Shown here piece after piece: positions 1-6,783 of a DNA stretch of 8,858 nt. The notes beneath the pieces are model-generated. The model saw only the letters and a list, made by a program, of their open reading frames with translations, searched no databases and had not been told where the DNA came from. Source of the stretch: Bacteroidia bacterium (lineage in GTDB: Bacteria; Bacteroidota; Bacteroidia; Bacteroidales; Azobacteroidaceae); NCBI GenBank assembly GCA_025996815.1, contig BNTT01000132.1, positions 1-8,858 on the forward strand, read 5' to 3'. Made by a program: the position numbers and the translations under genes. Each line of letters opens with the position of its first letter. Within the stretch, counting starts at the first letter, position 1.

Positions 1-393
1 CCACCGGTTGAAGGAGTATTTTTCGATGGGCAGATATTTGATGCGTATAAATTTGTTGCAGGTTTGATAAAACGGGCTAAAAAGACAATCGTTTTGATGG
101 ATAACTATGTAGATGAAACTATTTTGACGTTGTTGTCAAAACGCGATGCAGATGTTGAAGCAACTATCTACACGGCAAATATTTCTGCACAACTGCAATT
201 AGATTTGACAAGGCACAACGCACAATATCCGCCAATAGCGATACATGAAAGGGCAAACATTCACGACCGTTTTCTGTTGATAGACAACGATATATATCAT
301 ATTGGTGCTTCGCTCAAAGATTTAGGTAAGAAACTTTTTGCGTTTACGAAGATGGAAATGCGGGCGGAGGAGTTGATGGGGAAAATAAAATGA
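1..393 (+). CDS. RhuM/PLD-like protein, upstream copy (5' part outside window)
   Basis: The reading frame is open from base 1 to a TGA at 391-393, so 130 residues of the C-terminal half are visible and the start lies upstream of the window. The visible part begins with PPVEG, equal to residue 149 of the next gene. It contains a phospholipase-D-like signature: H88-D-R90 then four residues and D95, followed by a GAS motif six residues later. This matches the HxKx4D...GS pattern with Arg in place of Lys. The protein is nearly the same as the C-terminus of the gene at 431-1267, with only a handful of substitutions and an identical end point. In this family the C-terminal PLD-like part usually follows a RhuM-type N-terminal domain; whether this copy keeps that domain cannot be seen. 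Activity is unproven, since the Arg variant may be inactive or altered. Confidence 0.8.
   Translation, partial: PPVEGVFFDGQIFDAYKFVAGLIKRAKKTIVLMDNYVDETILTLLSKRDADVEATIYTANISAQLQLDLTRHNAQYPPIAIHERANIHDRFLLIDNDIYHIGASLKDLGKKLFAFTKMEMRAEELMGKIK
1..393 (+). repeat. Direct repeat, copy A (3' half of the RhuM/PLD gene)
   Basis: Bases 1-393 align without gaps to 875-1267. I count about 20 mismatches, or about 95% identity, and both copies end at the same stop codon. The left border of the repeat is cut by the window, so the duplication may be longer. Confidence 0.9.
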
Positions 394-413
394 CAAAATT
401 GATAAAAAATGCG

Positions 414-421
414 TAGTTTTG
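414..421 (+). promoter_or_regulatory. Possible Bacteroidota -7 promoter element
   Basis: TAGTTTTG fits TAnnTTTG in the 37-bp gap between the two RhuM/PLD copies. No good TTTG -33 box lies at the expected distance, and initiation about 7 nt downstream would leave almost no leader before the ATG at 431. This is a weak call. Confidence 0.25.
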
Positions 422-430
422 CAGGAAGTT

Positions 431-1267
431 ATGATTGACAAAAATGAAATAGTACTTTATCAGCCCGATAGCTCAGTAAATTTGGAAGTTCGGCTTGAAA
501 ATGAAACGGTTTGGTTGAACCGTCAGCAAATGGCGTTGCTTTTCGACCGCGATGTTAAGACCATAGGCAAGCACATCAACAATGCTTTGCGGGAAGAACT
601 TGCCGAAATTCCAACTGTCGCAAATTTTGCGACAGTTCAACTTGAAGGCGGTAGAGAGGTTATGAGGAATATCGAACATTACAGTCTTGATATGATTTTG
701 TCAGTTGGCTATCGCGTAAAATCAAGTCGTGGTGTTCAATTTCGTATTTGGACAAACAGCGTGCTAAAAGATTATATTTTAAGAGGTTATGCCATCGGTC
801 AGCGTTTCGAGCATTTGGAATATCGAGTGGCAGAAACAGAAAAGAAAATAGACTTTTTCGTAAAAACGGCTTTGCCACCGGTTGAAGGAGTATTTTTCGA
901 TGGGCAAATATTTGATGCGTATAAATTTGTTGCAGGTTTGATAAAACGGGCTAAAAAGACAATCGTTTTGATGGATAACTATGTAGATGAAACTATTTTG
1001 ACATTGTTGTCAAAACGCGATGCGGGCGTTGATGCAACTATCTACACAGCAAGTATTTCTGCACAACTGCAATTAGATTTGACAAGGCACAACGCACAAT
1101 ATCCGCCAATAGCGATACATGAAAGGGCAAATGTTCACGACCGTTTTCTGTTGATAGACAACGATATATATCATATTGGTGCCTCGCTAAAAGATTTAGG
1201 TAAAAAACTTTTTGCGTTCACGAAGATGGAGATGCGGGCGGAGGAGTTGATGAAAAAGATAATATGA
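431..1267 (+). CDS. RhuM-family protein with C-terminal PLD-like domain
   Basis: This is a 278-residue protein of the RhuM ('virulence protein RhuM') family as found in Bacteroidota. Residues about 1-120 form the RhuM domain, with VWLNRQQMALLF near residue 27 and an EHYSLDMILSVGYRV block near 81. A short linker follows, then a PLD-like domain from about 149 with H236-x-R-x4-D243 and GAS at 250-252. The biochemical role of the family is not established; it is often a passenger of type I restriction or defence loci. I chose the ATG at 431, which has AGGA just upstream, over the in-frame TTG at 419. The TGA overlaps the ATG of the DUF1016 gene (ATGA, 1264-1267), which suggests translational coupling. 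A perfect 12-bp-arm palindrome lies in its RhuM half. The gene is AT-richer than mutB, consistent with acquisition. Confidence 0.85.
   Translation: MIDKNEIVLYQPDSSVNLEVRLENETVWLNRQQMALLFDRDVKTIGKHINNALREELAEIPTVANFATVQLEGGREVMRNIEHYSLDMILSVGYRVKSSRGVQFRIWTNSVLKDYILRGYAIGQRFEHLEYRVAETEKKIDFFVKTALPPVEGVFFDGQIFDAYKFVAGLIKRAKKTIVLMDNYVDETILTLLSKRDAGVDATIYTASISAQLQLDLTRHNAQYPPIAIHERANVHDRFLLIDNDIYHIGASLKDLGKKLFAFTKMEMRAEELMKKII
613..637. repeat. Perfect palindrome inside the RhuM coding region
   Basis: The arms AACTGTCGCAAA and TTTGCGACAGTT are exact reverse complements separated by a single T. They encode residues 62-69 (TVANFATV) of the RhuM half. Confidence 0.9.
875..1267 (+). repeat. Direct repeat, copy B (3' half of the RhuM/PLD gene)
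   Basis: This is the partner of bases 1-393, offset by 874 bp, gap-free and about 95% identical. Differences cluster around 1002-1053 and in the last 15 bases, where the C-terminal residues change from GKIK to KKII. Confidence 0.9.
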
Positions 1268-2385
1268 ATACAGAAATAGCACGCACCGAACAGACGTTTA
1301 TTAACGAAATCAAAACGATTATCCAAAATGGACAATCGCAGGCTTATCGTGCCATTAACAGTGCGATGGTGGAAACTTATTGGAATCTTGGCAAGCGCAT
1401 TGTGGAGCAGGAACAGCAGGGTGAGGAGCGTGCGGAATATGGTGCGGGGTTGCTCAAACGGCTTTCAGCCGAATTGACCAAAGAATTTGGGCACGGTTTT
1501 TCGGCGCGTAGTATTAGGCAATACCGTCAATTTTATCAAATGTTTTCAGACTCTTCAATTTGGCGAACACCGTTCGCCAAATTACAAAGCTCTGATAATA
1601 AGTCCGATACAATTGTGCGAACAGTGTTCGCACAATCTTGGCAACCCCATTTTCAAAATCTAACTTGGTCACACATCCAACGAATAATGCGGGTTTCAAA
1701 CCCTGAAGCAAGGGCTTATTATCTGAAAGAGGCGGCAGAAAACACTTGGTCAGTACGCACTTTGGATAGAAATATCTCTACTCTATATTATCAACGGTTG
1801 CTTTCCTCCCAAGTGAAAGAGCCGGTAATTGCTGAAATGCAGGAGAAGACAAAAGAATATCAACACGACCCGTTGGATTTTATTAAAAATCCGGCGGTGC
1901 TGAATTTTCTTCAACTTCCCCCCAATATGGGTTATACGGAATCTGAATTGGAGCGTGCCATTATCAACCAGATGCAGCAGTTTTTGCTTGAATTGGGCAA
2001 GGGTTTTGCGTTTGTGGACAGGCAAAAACTGATTCGTACTGAGACTTCGGATTTTTATATTGACCTTGTGTTTTACAATTATATTCTGAAATGTTTTGTG
2101 CTTATTGAGTTGAAAACCAATAAGATAACGCATCAGGATATTGGGCAGTTGGATATGTATGTTCGGATGTATGATGACTTGGAACGTGGCGAAGGCGACA
2201 ACCCTACTATCGGCATTTTGCTCTGTACGGAAACCGACCAAGTGATTGCAAAATATTCCGTTCTGAACGAAAGCAAACATGTGTTTGCCACAAAATACAT
2301 GGATTATTTGCCTACGGAAGAGGAATTGCAGCGCGAGATTGAGCGACAAAAAGCGATATATTTACAGGAAAAAAATAATAAATAA
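1264..2385 (+). CDS. DUF1016 / YhcG-type PDDEXK nuclease-domain protein
   Basis: A 373-residue protein. The N-terminal DUF1016 domain spans about 5-170, with AYWNLGKRI-like and GFSARSIRQYRQFYQMF segments and an LTWSH block near 133. The C-terminal PDDEXK-like nuclease fold spans about 200-350. Likely catalytic residues are D267 (FYIDLVFYN), E282-x-K284 (LIELKTNK) and Q295-xxx-Y299 (GQLDMY). The family is predicted to be DNA-cleaving and is found beside restriction-modification and RhuM genes; the true substrate is unknown. Residues 97-126 hold two copies of an I[WV]RT[PV]FA[KQ] peptide, 18 codons apart, each encoded by a palindrome. The ATG overlaps the RhuM stop by 4 bp. The stop lies 12 bp before mutB in the same frame, so transcription may continue into it. 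Confidence 0.9.
   Translation: MNTEIARTEQTFINEIKTIIQNGQSQAYRAINSAMVETYWNLGKRIVEQEQQGEERAEYGAGLLKRLSAELTKEFGHGFSARSIRQYRQFYQMFSDSSIWRTPFAKLQSSDNKSDTIVRTVFAQSWQPHFQNLTWSHIQRIMRVSNPEARAYYLKEAAENTWSVRTLDRNISTLYYQRLLSSQVKEPVIAEMQEKTKEYQHDPLDFIKNPAVLNFLQLPPNMGYTESELERAIINQMQQFLLELGKGFAFVDRQKLIRTETSDFYIDLVFYNYILKCFVLIELKTNKITHQDIGQLDMYVRMYDDLERGEGDNPTIGILLCTETDQVIAKYSVLNESKHVFATKYMDYLPTEEELQREIERQKAIYLQEKNNK
1557..1583. repeat. Palindrome 1 inside the DUF1016 coding region
   Basis: The arms AATTTGGCGAAC and GTTCGCCAAATT are exact reverse complements with the spacer ACC. They encode IWRTPFAK (residues 99-106). Confidence 0.9.
1612..1636. repeat. Palindrome 2 inside the DUF1016 coding region
   Basis: The arms ATTGTGCGAACA and TGTTCGCACAAT are exact reverse complements with a single G between them. 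It shares the core GCGAACA..GTTCGC with the palindrome at 1557-1583, starts 18 codons downstream in the same frame, and encodes IVRTVFAQ (residues 117-124). Confidence 0.9.
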
Positions 2386-2397
2386 AAATTATACAAC

Positions 2398-4476
2398 ATG
2401 AGCACAAAAACAGTTGAAGAAACGTGGCTGACTCCCGAACAAATCGCGGTGAAGTCGGTTTACACGAAAGAAGATTTGGAAGGTATGGAACACTTGGAGT
2501 ATGCTTCGGGCATCCCGCCTTTCTTGAGAGGTCCGTATTCGGGCATGTTCGCTATGCGTCCCTGGACGATTCGTCAATACGCCGGTTTTTCTACCGCCGA
2601 GGAGTCTAATGCGTTCTATCGCAGGAACTTAGCAGCCGGGCAAAAGGGGCTTTCCGTTGCTTTTGACTTGGCAACGCATCGCGGCTACGATGCCGACCAT
2701 CCCCGCGTGGTGGGCGATGTGGGCAAAGCCGGCGTGAGCATTTGCTCGGTCGAGGACATGAAAGTGCTGTTCGACGGCATTCCTTTGAAGGATATGTCTG
2801 TGTCGATGACCATGAACGGGGCGGTGCTGCCGATTTTGGCGTTCTACATCAATGCCGGACTGGAGCAGGGCGCGACGCTGGAAGAACTGAATGGGACTAT
2901 TCAGAACGACATTTTGAAGGAATTTATGGTGCGCAACACCTATATCTATCCGCCCGCGTTTTCGATGCGCATCATCGCCGATATTTTTGAATATACTTCT
3001 CAAAAGATGCCGAAGTTCAATTCGATTTCTATTTCGGGCTACCATATTCAGGAAGCGGGTGCGACGGCGGATATTGAGTTGGCATACACCCTCGCCGACG
3101 GGATGGAATACCTGAAAGCGGGTATTGATGCCGGCATTGATGTGGATGCGTTTGCGCCGCGGCTGTCGTTCTTCTGGGGCATTGGGATGAACCATTTTAT
3201 GGAAATCGCCAAGATGCGCGCCGGTCGTTTGCTGTGGGCGAAGATTGTGAAAAGTTTTGGGGCGAAAAATCCGAAATCGTTGGCTCTGCGCACTCACAGT
3301 CAGACTTCGGGCTGGTCGCTGACCGAGCAGGACCCGTTCAACAACGTGGGTCGCACGTGCGTGGAGGCGATGGCTGCCGCTTTGGGACACACTCAATCGC
3401 TGCATACCAATGCTTTGGACGAAGCCATCGCGCTGCCGACCGATTTCTCGGCGCGTATCGCCCGCAACACGCAGATTTACATTCAGGAAGAAACCTATAT
3501 CACGAAAGAAATCGACCCGTGGGCAGGCTCATACTATGTTGAAACGCTGACGGACGAACTTGTGGACAAGGCGTGGGCATTGATTCAGGAGGTGCAGGAA
3601 CTGGGCGGAATGGCAAAAGCCATCGAAACCGGATTGCCGAAAATGCGCATCGAAGAGGCAGCTGCACGCACTCAGGCGCGCATAGACAGCGGCAATCAAA
3701 CGATTATCGGCATCAACAAATACCGCTTGGAAAAAGAGGCTCCCATCGACATCCTCGAAGTGGACAACACAGCAGTGCGCACCCAGCAGGTGGAACGTTT
3801 GAACGCCCTGAAAGCCAAACGCGACAACGCGGCAGTCAAAAAAGCATTGGCAGACATCACCGAGAGCGCGAAAACAGGCAAAGGCAACTTGCTGGAATTA
3901 GCCGTCAAAGCGGCATCGGTGCGAGCCACATTGGGAGAAATTTCCGACGCTTGCGAAGCAGTCGCAGGACGTTACAAAGCAATCATTAGAACAATAGCAG
4001 GCGTGTATTCATCAGAAACAAAGGGCGACGACGTGTTTAAGAAAGCGTGCGAACTCGCCGACAAATTCGCGAAAAAAGAAGGTCGCCAACCCCGTATCAT
4101 GATAGCCAAGATGGGTCAGGACGGGCACGACCGCGGTGCAAAAGTAGTAGCAACCGGCTATGCCGACTGCGGATTCGACGTGGACATGGGACCATTGTTC
4201 CAAACGCCCGAAGAGGCAGCCCGCCAAGCCGTTGAAAACGACGTGCACGTGTTGGGCGTATCCTCGCTGGCAGCAGGTCACAAGACGCTGGTGCCGCAGG
4301 TCATCGCCGAATTGAAGAAACTGGGTCGCGAAGACATCTTAGTCATCGCCGGCGGTGTGATTCCCGCGCAGGACTACGATTTCTTGTATAAGGCTGGTGT
4401 AGCGGCGATTTTTGGTCCCGGCTCGCCGGTTACTACGGCTGCGGTTACTATTTTGGAACTGCTGTTGCAGGAATAG
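2398..4476 (+). CDS. mutB: Methylmalonyl-CoA mutase, large (catalytic) subunit
   Basis: The enzyme isomerises succinyl-CoA and (R)-methylmalonyl-CoA using adenosylcobalamin, in succinate-propionate metabolism. The 692-residue protein has the substrate-binding TIM barrel at about 20-530 and a C-terminal B12-binding domain at about 560-690. By alignment from memory to the Propionibacterium MutB, the active-site residues are present: Y61, Q169, R179 and H216. The cobalamin motif is complete: K571, D575-x-H577-x-x-G580 ([10 protein letters not shown]), with later GVSSLAAGH and GGVIP segments. It is shorter than usual (about 710-730 residues), and the missing part is at the N-terminus. The only possible start is the ATG at 2398, because an in-frame TAA (the DUF1016 stop) lies 12 bp upstream. 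The active enzyme is normally a heterodimer with MutA, whose gene usually precedes mutB but is not adjacent here. No SD sequence is seen. Confidence 0.97.
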   Translation: MSTKTVEETWLTPEQIAVKSVYTKEDLEGMEHLEYASGIPPFLRGPYSGMFAMRPWTIRQYAGFSTAEESNAFYRRNLAAGQKGLSVAFDLATHRGYDADHPRVVGDVGKAGVSICSVEDMKVLFDGIPLKDMSVSMTMNGAVLPILAFYINAGLEQGATLEELNGTIQNDILKEFMVRNTYIYPPAFSMRIIADIFEYTSQKMPKFNSISISGYHIQEAGATADIELAYTLADGMEYLKAGIDAGIDVDAFAPRLSFFWGIGMNHFMEIAKMRAGRLLWAKIVKSFGAKNPKSLALRTHSQTSGWSLTEQDPFNNVGRTCVEAMAAALGHTQSLHTNALDEAIALPTDFSARIARNTQIYIQEETYITKEIDPWAGSYYVETLTDELVDKAWALIQEVQELGGMAKAIETGLPKMRIEEAAARTQARIDSGNQTIIGINKYRLEKEAPIDILEVDNTAVRTQQVERLNALKAKRDNAAVKKALADITESAKTGKGNLLELAVKAASVRATLGEISDACEAVAGRYKAIIRTIAGVYSSETKGDDVFKKACELADKFAKKEGRQPRIMIAKMGQDGHDRGAKVVATGYADCGFDVDMGPLFQTPEEAARQAVENDVHVLGVSSLAAGHKTLVPQVIAELKKLGREDILVIAGGVIPAQDYDFLYKAGVAAIFGPGSPVTTAAVTILELLLQE

Positions 4477-4507
4477 ACATTCCATATCTTTAAGATATGG
4501 AATGTCT
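4475..4507. repeat. Perfect 16-bp-arm palindrome overlapping the mutB stop
   Basis: The arms AGACATTCCATATCTT and AAGATATGGAATGTCT are exact reverse complements around a single T. The palindrome starts within the TAG stop of mutB and is not followed by a T tract, so it is not itself a standard intrinsic terminator. It may be an mRNA 3'-end stabiliser or a protein-binding site. Confidence 0.9.
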
Positions 4508-4521
4508 GAATCCCACATTTG

Positions 4522-4563
4522 AAGAGGCTGCCTAAAAAGTGAATTTTAGACAGCCTCTTTTTT
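4522..4563 (+). terminator. Rho-independent terminator of mutB
   Basis: The stem AAGAGGCTGCCTAAAA / TTTTAGACAGCCTCTT has one mismatch, a six-base loop AGTGAA and a T6 tract at 4558-4563. This AGGCTGTCT-type hairpin is a form I associate with Bacteroidales terminators. It lies between convergent genes and may also help stop the operon from the other side, although the T tract on the - strand is poor. Confidence 0.85.
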
Positions 4564-4589
4564 ATGGCTTGAACATTGGGGCAAAGCCC

Positions 4590-5549
4590 TTATTTTATCT
4601 CCCAAGCCAGCGCGCTCGCACCCAGCACTGCCGCGTCGCTTTCGGGCAAATCGGACATGAGCAACTTGGTCTTTCCCTTGAAAATGCCCAACGAATATTC
4701 GTCCATCGCTTCCTGGATTGGTCCCATGATGAATTTGCCCGCTTTGGACAATCCGCCAAACAGCACGATGGCTTCGGGGCTTGAAAACGCGATGAAATTG
4801 GCAAACGCTTCGCCCAGAATGTTTCCCGTTTCCTTGAAAATGGCTATCGCCACTTTGTCGCCTTTCATGGCTGCATCGTAGACATCTTTGGAGGTCACAT
4901 TATTGACATCCAATTGGGCTAAGAGGCTTTTTGTGCCGCCGTTTTCGATAAACTCTTTGGCTGTGCGTGCCACACCGGTGGCGGAGGCGTAGGCTTCCAG
5001 ACAGCCTTTGCGACCGCATCCACAGACACGCCCGTCTTTCTTGACAATGACGTGACCCAATTCGCCGGCAAAACCGTCATGACCATACACTAAGGTGCCG
5101 TTCACGACGATACCGCTGCCGACACCCGTCCCCAGCGTTATCATGATGAAGTTTTTCATCCCTTTGGCAACGCCGTAGGTCATTTCGCCGATGGCTGCCG
5201 CGTTGGCATCGTTGGTCAGGACGGTCGAAATGCCCGTTGCTGCGCTCAACATATTTGCCAAAGGCACCACGCGCCCTTTTCCCCAACTGATATTGGGAGC
5301 ATCTTCGATGGTGCCCTGATAATAGTTGCCGTTGGGCGCACCAATACCAATACCGTTGAACTTCTCCTTGCCGCCAACGTGCTCAATCAACTTGTTCAGT
5401 TCGACCGACAAAGTCGCACAATATGACTCGGCAGTTTCGCTCGGACTTTTCATCTTGCCTGCCTCAATAATTTTTCCGCGTGCATCCACAACGCCGAAAA
5501 CGGTGTTTGTACCACCGACATCAATTCCCATTACATACGGTTTAACCAT
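4590..5549 (-). CDS. ROK-family sugar kinase (glucokinase-like)
   Basis: A 319-residue cytoplasmic ATP-dependent hexose kinase of the ROK family. The N-terminal phosphate-binding loop is DVGGTNT (10-16). The catalytic Asp is D114 in TNDANAAA. The sugar- and zinc-contacting motif is E163-L-G-H166, and the zinc cysteines C176, C178 and C183 lie in CGCGRKGCLE. A second ATP-site glycine stretch, IVLFGGLS, lies near 261. Length and motif order are typical of a complete enzyme. The lack of an N-terminal helix-turn-helix argues against a NagC/XylR-type repressor. Glucokinase is the likeliest activity, but ROK enzymes also use mannose, N-acetylglucosamine and others, and the sequence alone does not decide. 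It is the last gene of the rpsU operon, 23 bp after hpf, with an A/T-rich leader and no SD. Confidence 0.9.
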   Translation of the reverse strand: MVKPYVMGIDVGGTNTVFGVVDARGKIIEAGKMKSPSETAESYCATLSVELNKLIEHVGGKEKFNGIGIGAPNGNYYQGTIEDAPNISWGKGRVVPLANMLSAATGISTVLTNDANAAAIGEMTYGVAKGMKNFIMITLGTGVGSGIVVNGTLVYGHDGFAGELGHVIVKKDGRVCGCGRKGCLEAYASATGVARTAKEFIENGGTKSLLAQLDVNNVTSKDVYDAAMKGDKVAIAIFKETGNILGEAFANFIAFSSPEAIVLFGGLSKAGKFIMGPIQEAMDEYSLGIFKGKTKLLMSDLPESDAAVLGASALAWEIK

Positions 5550-5572
5550 GATATTTATTTTTTAAATTGTTA

Positions 5573-5869
5573 TTATTGCATACTTTTCTCTTTCTTTTTC
5601 AACACTTGGCGTTCAATTTTATTCACGCACGCGAGGATGGCATCCTCAAAAGTGTCCGACACCTCGCTTGCGAAAAAATCGCAGCCCGGAGCGAGCAGTT
5701 TGATGCCTGCCTCCTTGTTGCGGTTCGTTTCGGGCTTGATAAGCCTCAACGTGATGTCTGCAGTCGCCGAATCGTCGGTGATTTTCGCCAGATGGCTTAC
5801 TTTTTTTTCAGTAAACTTCTCCAATTTTTCGCCCATTTCAAAATGGACGGGATGAATTGTAATTTCCAT
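5573..5869 (-). CDS. hpf: Ribosome hibernation promoting factor (short HPF/RaiA type)
   Basis: A 98-residue protein of the HPF/YfiA family. It has the opening strand MEITIHPVHFEMGEKLEKF, a basic helix near KKVSHLAKI, the strand ATADITLRLIKPE, and the C-terminal helix segment TFEDAILACVNKIERQVLK. Such proteins bind the 30S decoding region and silence or dimerise ribosomes in slow growth. Length fits the short form; the long-form C-terminal dimerisation domain is absent. The ATG at 5867-5869 is preceded by a near-perfect Shine-Dalgarno sequence, unlike any other gene in the window. The gene follows xerC by 26 bp and precedes the ROK kinase by 23 bp. Linkage to rpsU and xerC is the usual Bacteroidales arrangement. 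Confidence 0.93.
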   Translation of the reverse strand: MEITIHPVHFEMGEKLEKFTEKKVSHLAKITDDSATADITLRLIKPETNRNKEAGIKLLAPGCDFFASEVSDTFEDAILACVNKIERQVLKKKEKSMQ

Positions 5870-5872
5870 GCT

Positions 5873-5881
5873 ACCTCCTTT
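5873..5881 (-). promoter_or_regulatory. Exceptionally strong Shine-Dalgarno sequence of hpf
   Basis: On the - strand AAAGGAGGT lies 3 nt before the ATG (GGAGG is 4 nt away). Nine bases in a row complement the 16S rRNA tail ACCUCCUUU. A run of eight A residues ends in it. It is enclosed by GCTAC (5887-5891) and GTAGC (5870-5874), which could form a small five-pair hairpin overlapping the SD. The other genes of the operon lack anything comparable. Confidence 0.85.
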
Positions 5882-5895
5882 TTTTTGTAGCCCAA

Positions 5896-6777
5896 CTACT
5901 CGCGCGGATGGGCTTGATGATATATATTTTTTAACTCTTCAAATGTCGTATGCGTGTAAACCTCTGTGGATGCGAGACTTGCGTGTCCCAAAAGTTCTTT
6001 CACCGCGTTCAAATCCGCACCATTATTCAGCATCCCCGTTGCAAACGTATGCCTCAACACGTGAGGACTCTTTTTTGTCAGATTCGGCAGCATCGCCAGC
6101 CGCTTCGTTACCAACTTATAAACCACGCTTCTCGACAGCGGTCTGCCATCGTGGCGCACGAAAAATGCCATCCTTGCACCGTCCACCTGCTCGTCGCGCA
6201 GTATCAAATAGTCCCTCAAATCCTCCGCCAATAGTTTGGAGAACGGAATCAGTCGCTGCTTGTTGCGCTTGCCGGTCACCTTAATCATCTGTGCGCCAAA
6301 GTCCACGTCGCCGTCTTTCAGCCCCACCAACTCTGCGCTGCGCATACCGGTCATATAAAAAACGTCTAAAATCGTCCGGTCGCGTTGCGCTTCAAACGAG
6401 TCATCCACTTCCCACTCCTCATCGAGGACACCGTTCATCTCTTTGTCGCGAACAAAACTCGGCAACTTTTTATTTGCCTTCGGACCCACCACCTTTTTCG
6501 CAGGATTGGCAGGAGCCAAATTATTTTTTGTCAAATAGCGATACAACGCTTTCAGCGAACTCAACTTGCGATTGACCGACCGCGACGAATAGCCCTCGCC
6601 CATAAGCGACACCATCCAGCGACGGATGATGACGGCATCCACCGCATTGGGGTCGAACACCTCGTCGCCGCAAAAAAACTCCTTAAACTGCATCAAATCA
6701 CTCTCGTAAGCCTCAACAGTATGCGTAGAATACGCCTTTTCATACCGCAAGTAGTGCAAAAATGACTCAACAGGCAT
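5896..6777 (-). CDS. xerC: Tyrosine recombinase, XerC/XerD type
   Basis: A 293-residue site-specific recombinase. The N-terminal SAM-like core-binding domain spans about 1-85 (SFLHYLRYEKAYSTHT...). The C-terminal catalytic domain carries the full set R146 (TGMRSAEL), K170 (VTGKRNK), H239-xx-R242 (HVLRHTFATG), H265 (LLGHASL) and nucleophile Y274 (STEVYTH). Size and residues match chromosomal Xer enzymes that resolve dimers at dif with FtsK, rather than longer phage or transposon integrases. The choice between XerC and XerD is by family custom only. I chose the ATG at 6777. A GTG directly upstream (6780) would add one residue. It begins 6 bp after the rpsU stop, so it is surely co-transcribed with rpsU. 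Confidence 0.92.
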   Translation of the reverse strand: MPVESFLHYLRYEKAYSTHTVEAYESDLMQFKEFFCGDEVFDPNAVDAVIIRRWMVSLMGEGYSSRSVNRKLSSLKALYRYLTKNNLAPANPAKKVVGPKANKKLPSFVRDKEMNGVLDEEWEVDDSFEAQRDRTILDVFYMTGMRSAELVGLKDGDVDFGAQMIKVTGKRNKQRLIPFSKLLAEDLRDYLILRDEQVDGARMAFFVRHDGRPLSRSVVYKLVTKRLAMLPNLTKKSPHVLRHTFATGMLNNGADLNAVKELLGHASLASTEVYTHTTFEELKNIYHQAHPRE

Positions 6778-6783
6778 CACATA

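Noticed and set aside
419..430. TTG start at 419 for the second RhuM/PLD gene
   Set aside because: The ATG at 431 gives the usual family N-terminus (a short lead into NEIVLYQP) and has AGGA just upstream.
2338..2364. Promoter for mutB (TTG at 2339 and TATATTTA at 2357)
   Set aside because: The spacing is 15 bp instead of 19-21 and the -7 box lacks the final G. It is too weak to list.
2629..3405. Long - strand open frame (258 codons) opposite mutB
   Set aside because: It is a shadow of a conserved gene, with no family resemblance and a basic, His/Arg-rich composition typical of antisense frames.
5896..6777. Integrase of a mobile element carrying the RhuM/DUF1016 cassette
   Set aside because: It is embedded in the rpsU-hpf operon, of chromosomal Xer size, and on the other side of mutB. 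No attachment-site repeats or tRNA target were found.
6778..6780. GTG start of xerC one codon upstream of the ATG
   Set aside because: It would add a single residue directly before an ATG that matches the normal Xer start. Bacteroidota rarely use GTG when ATG is available.
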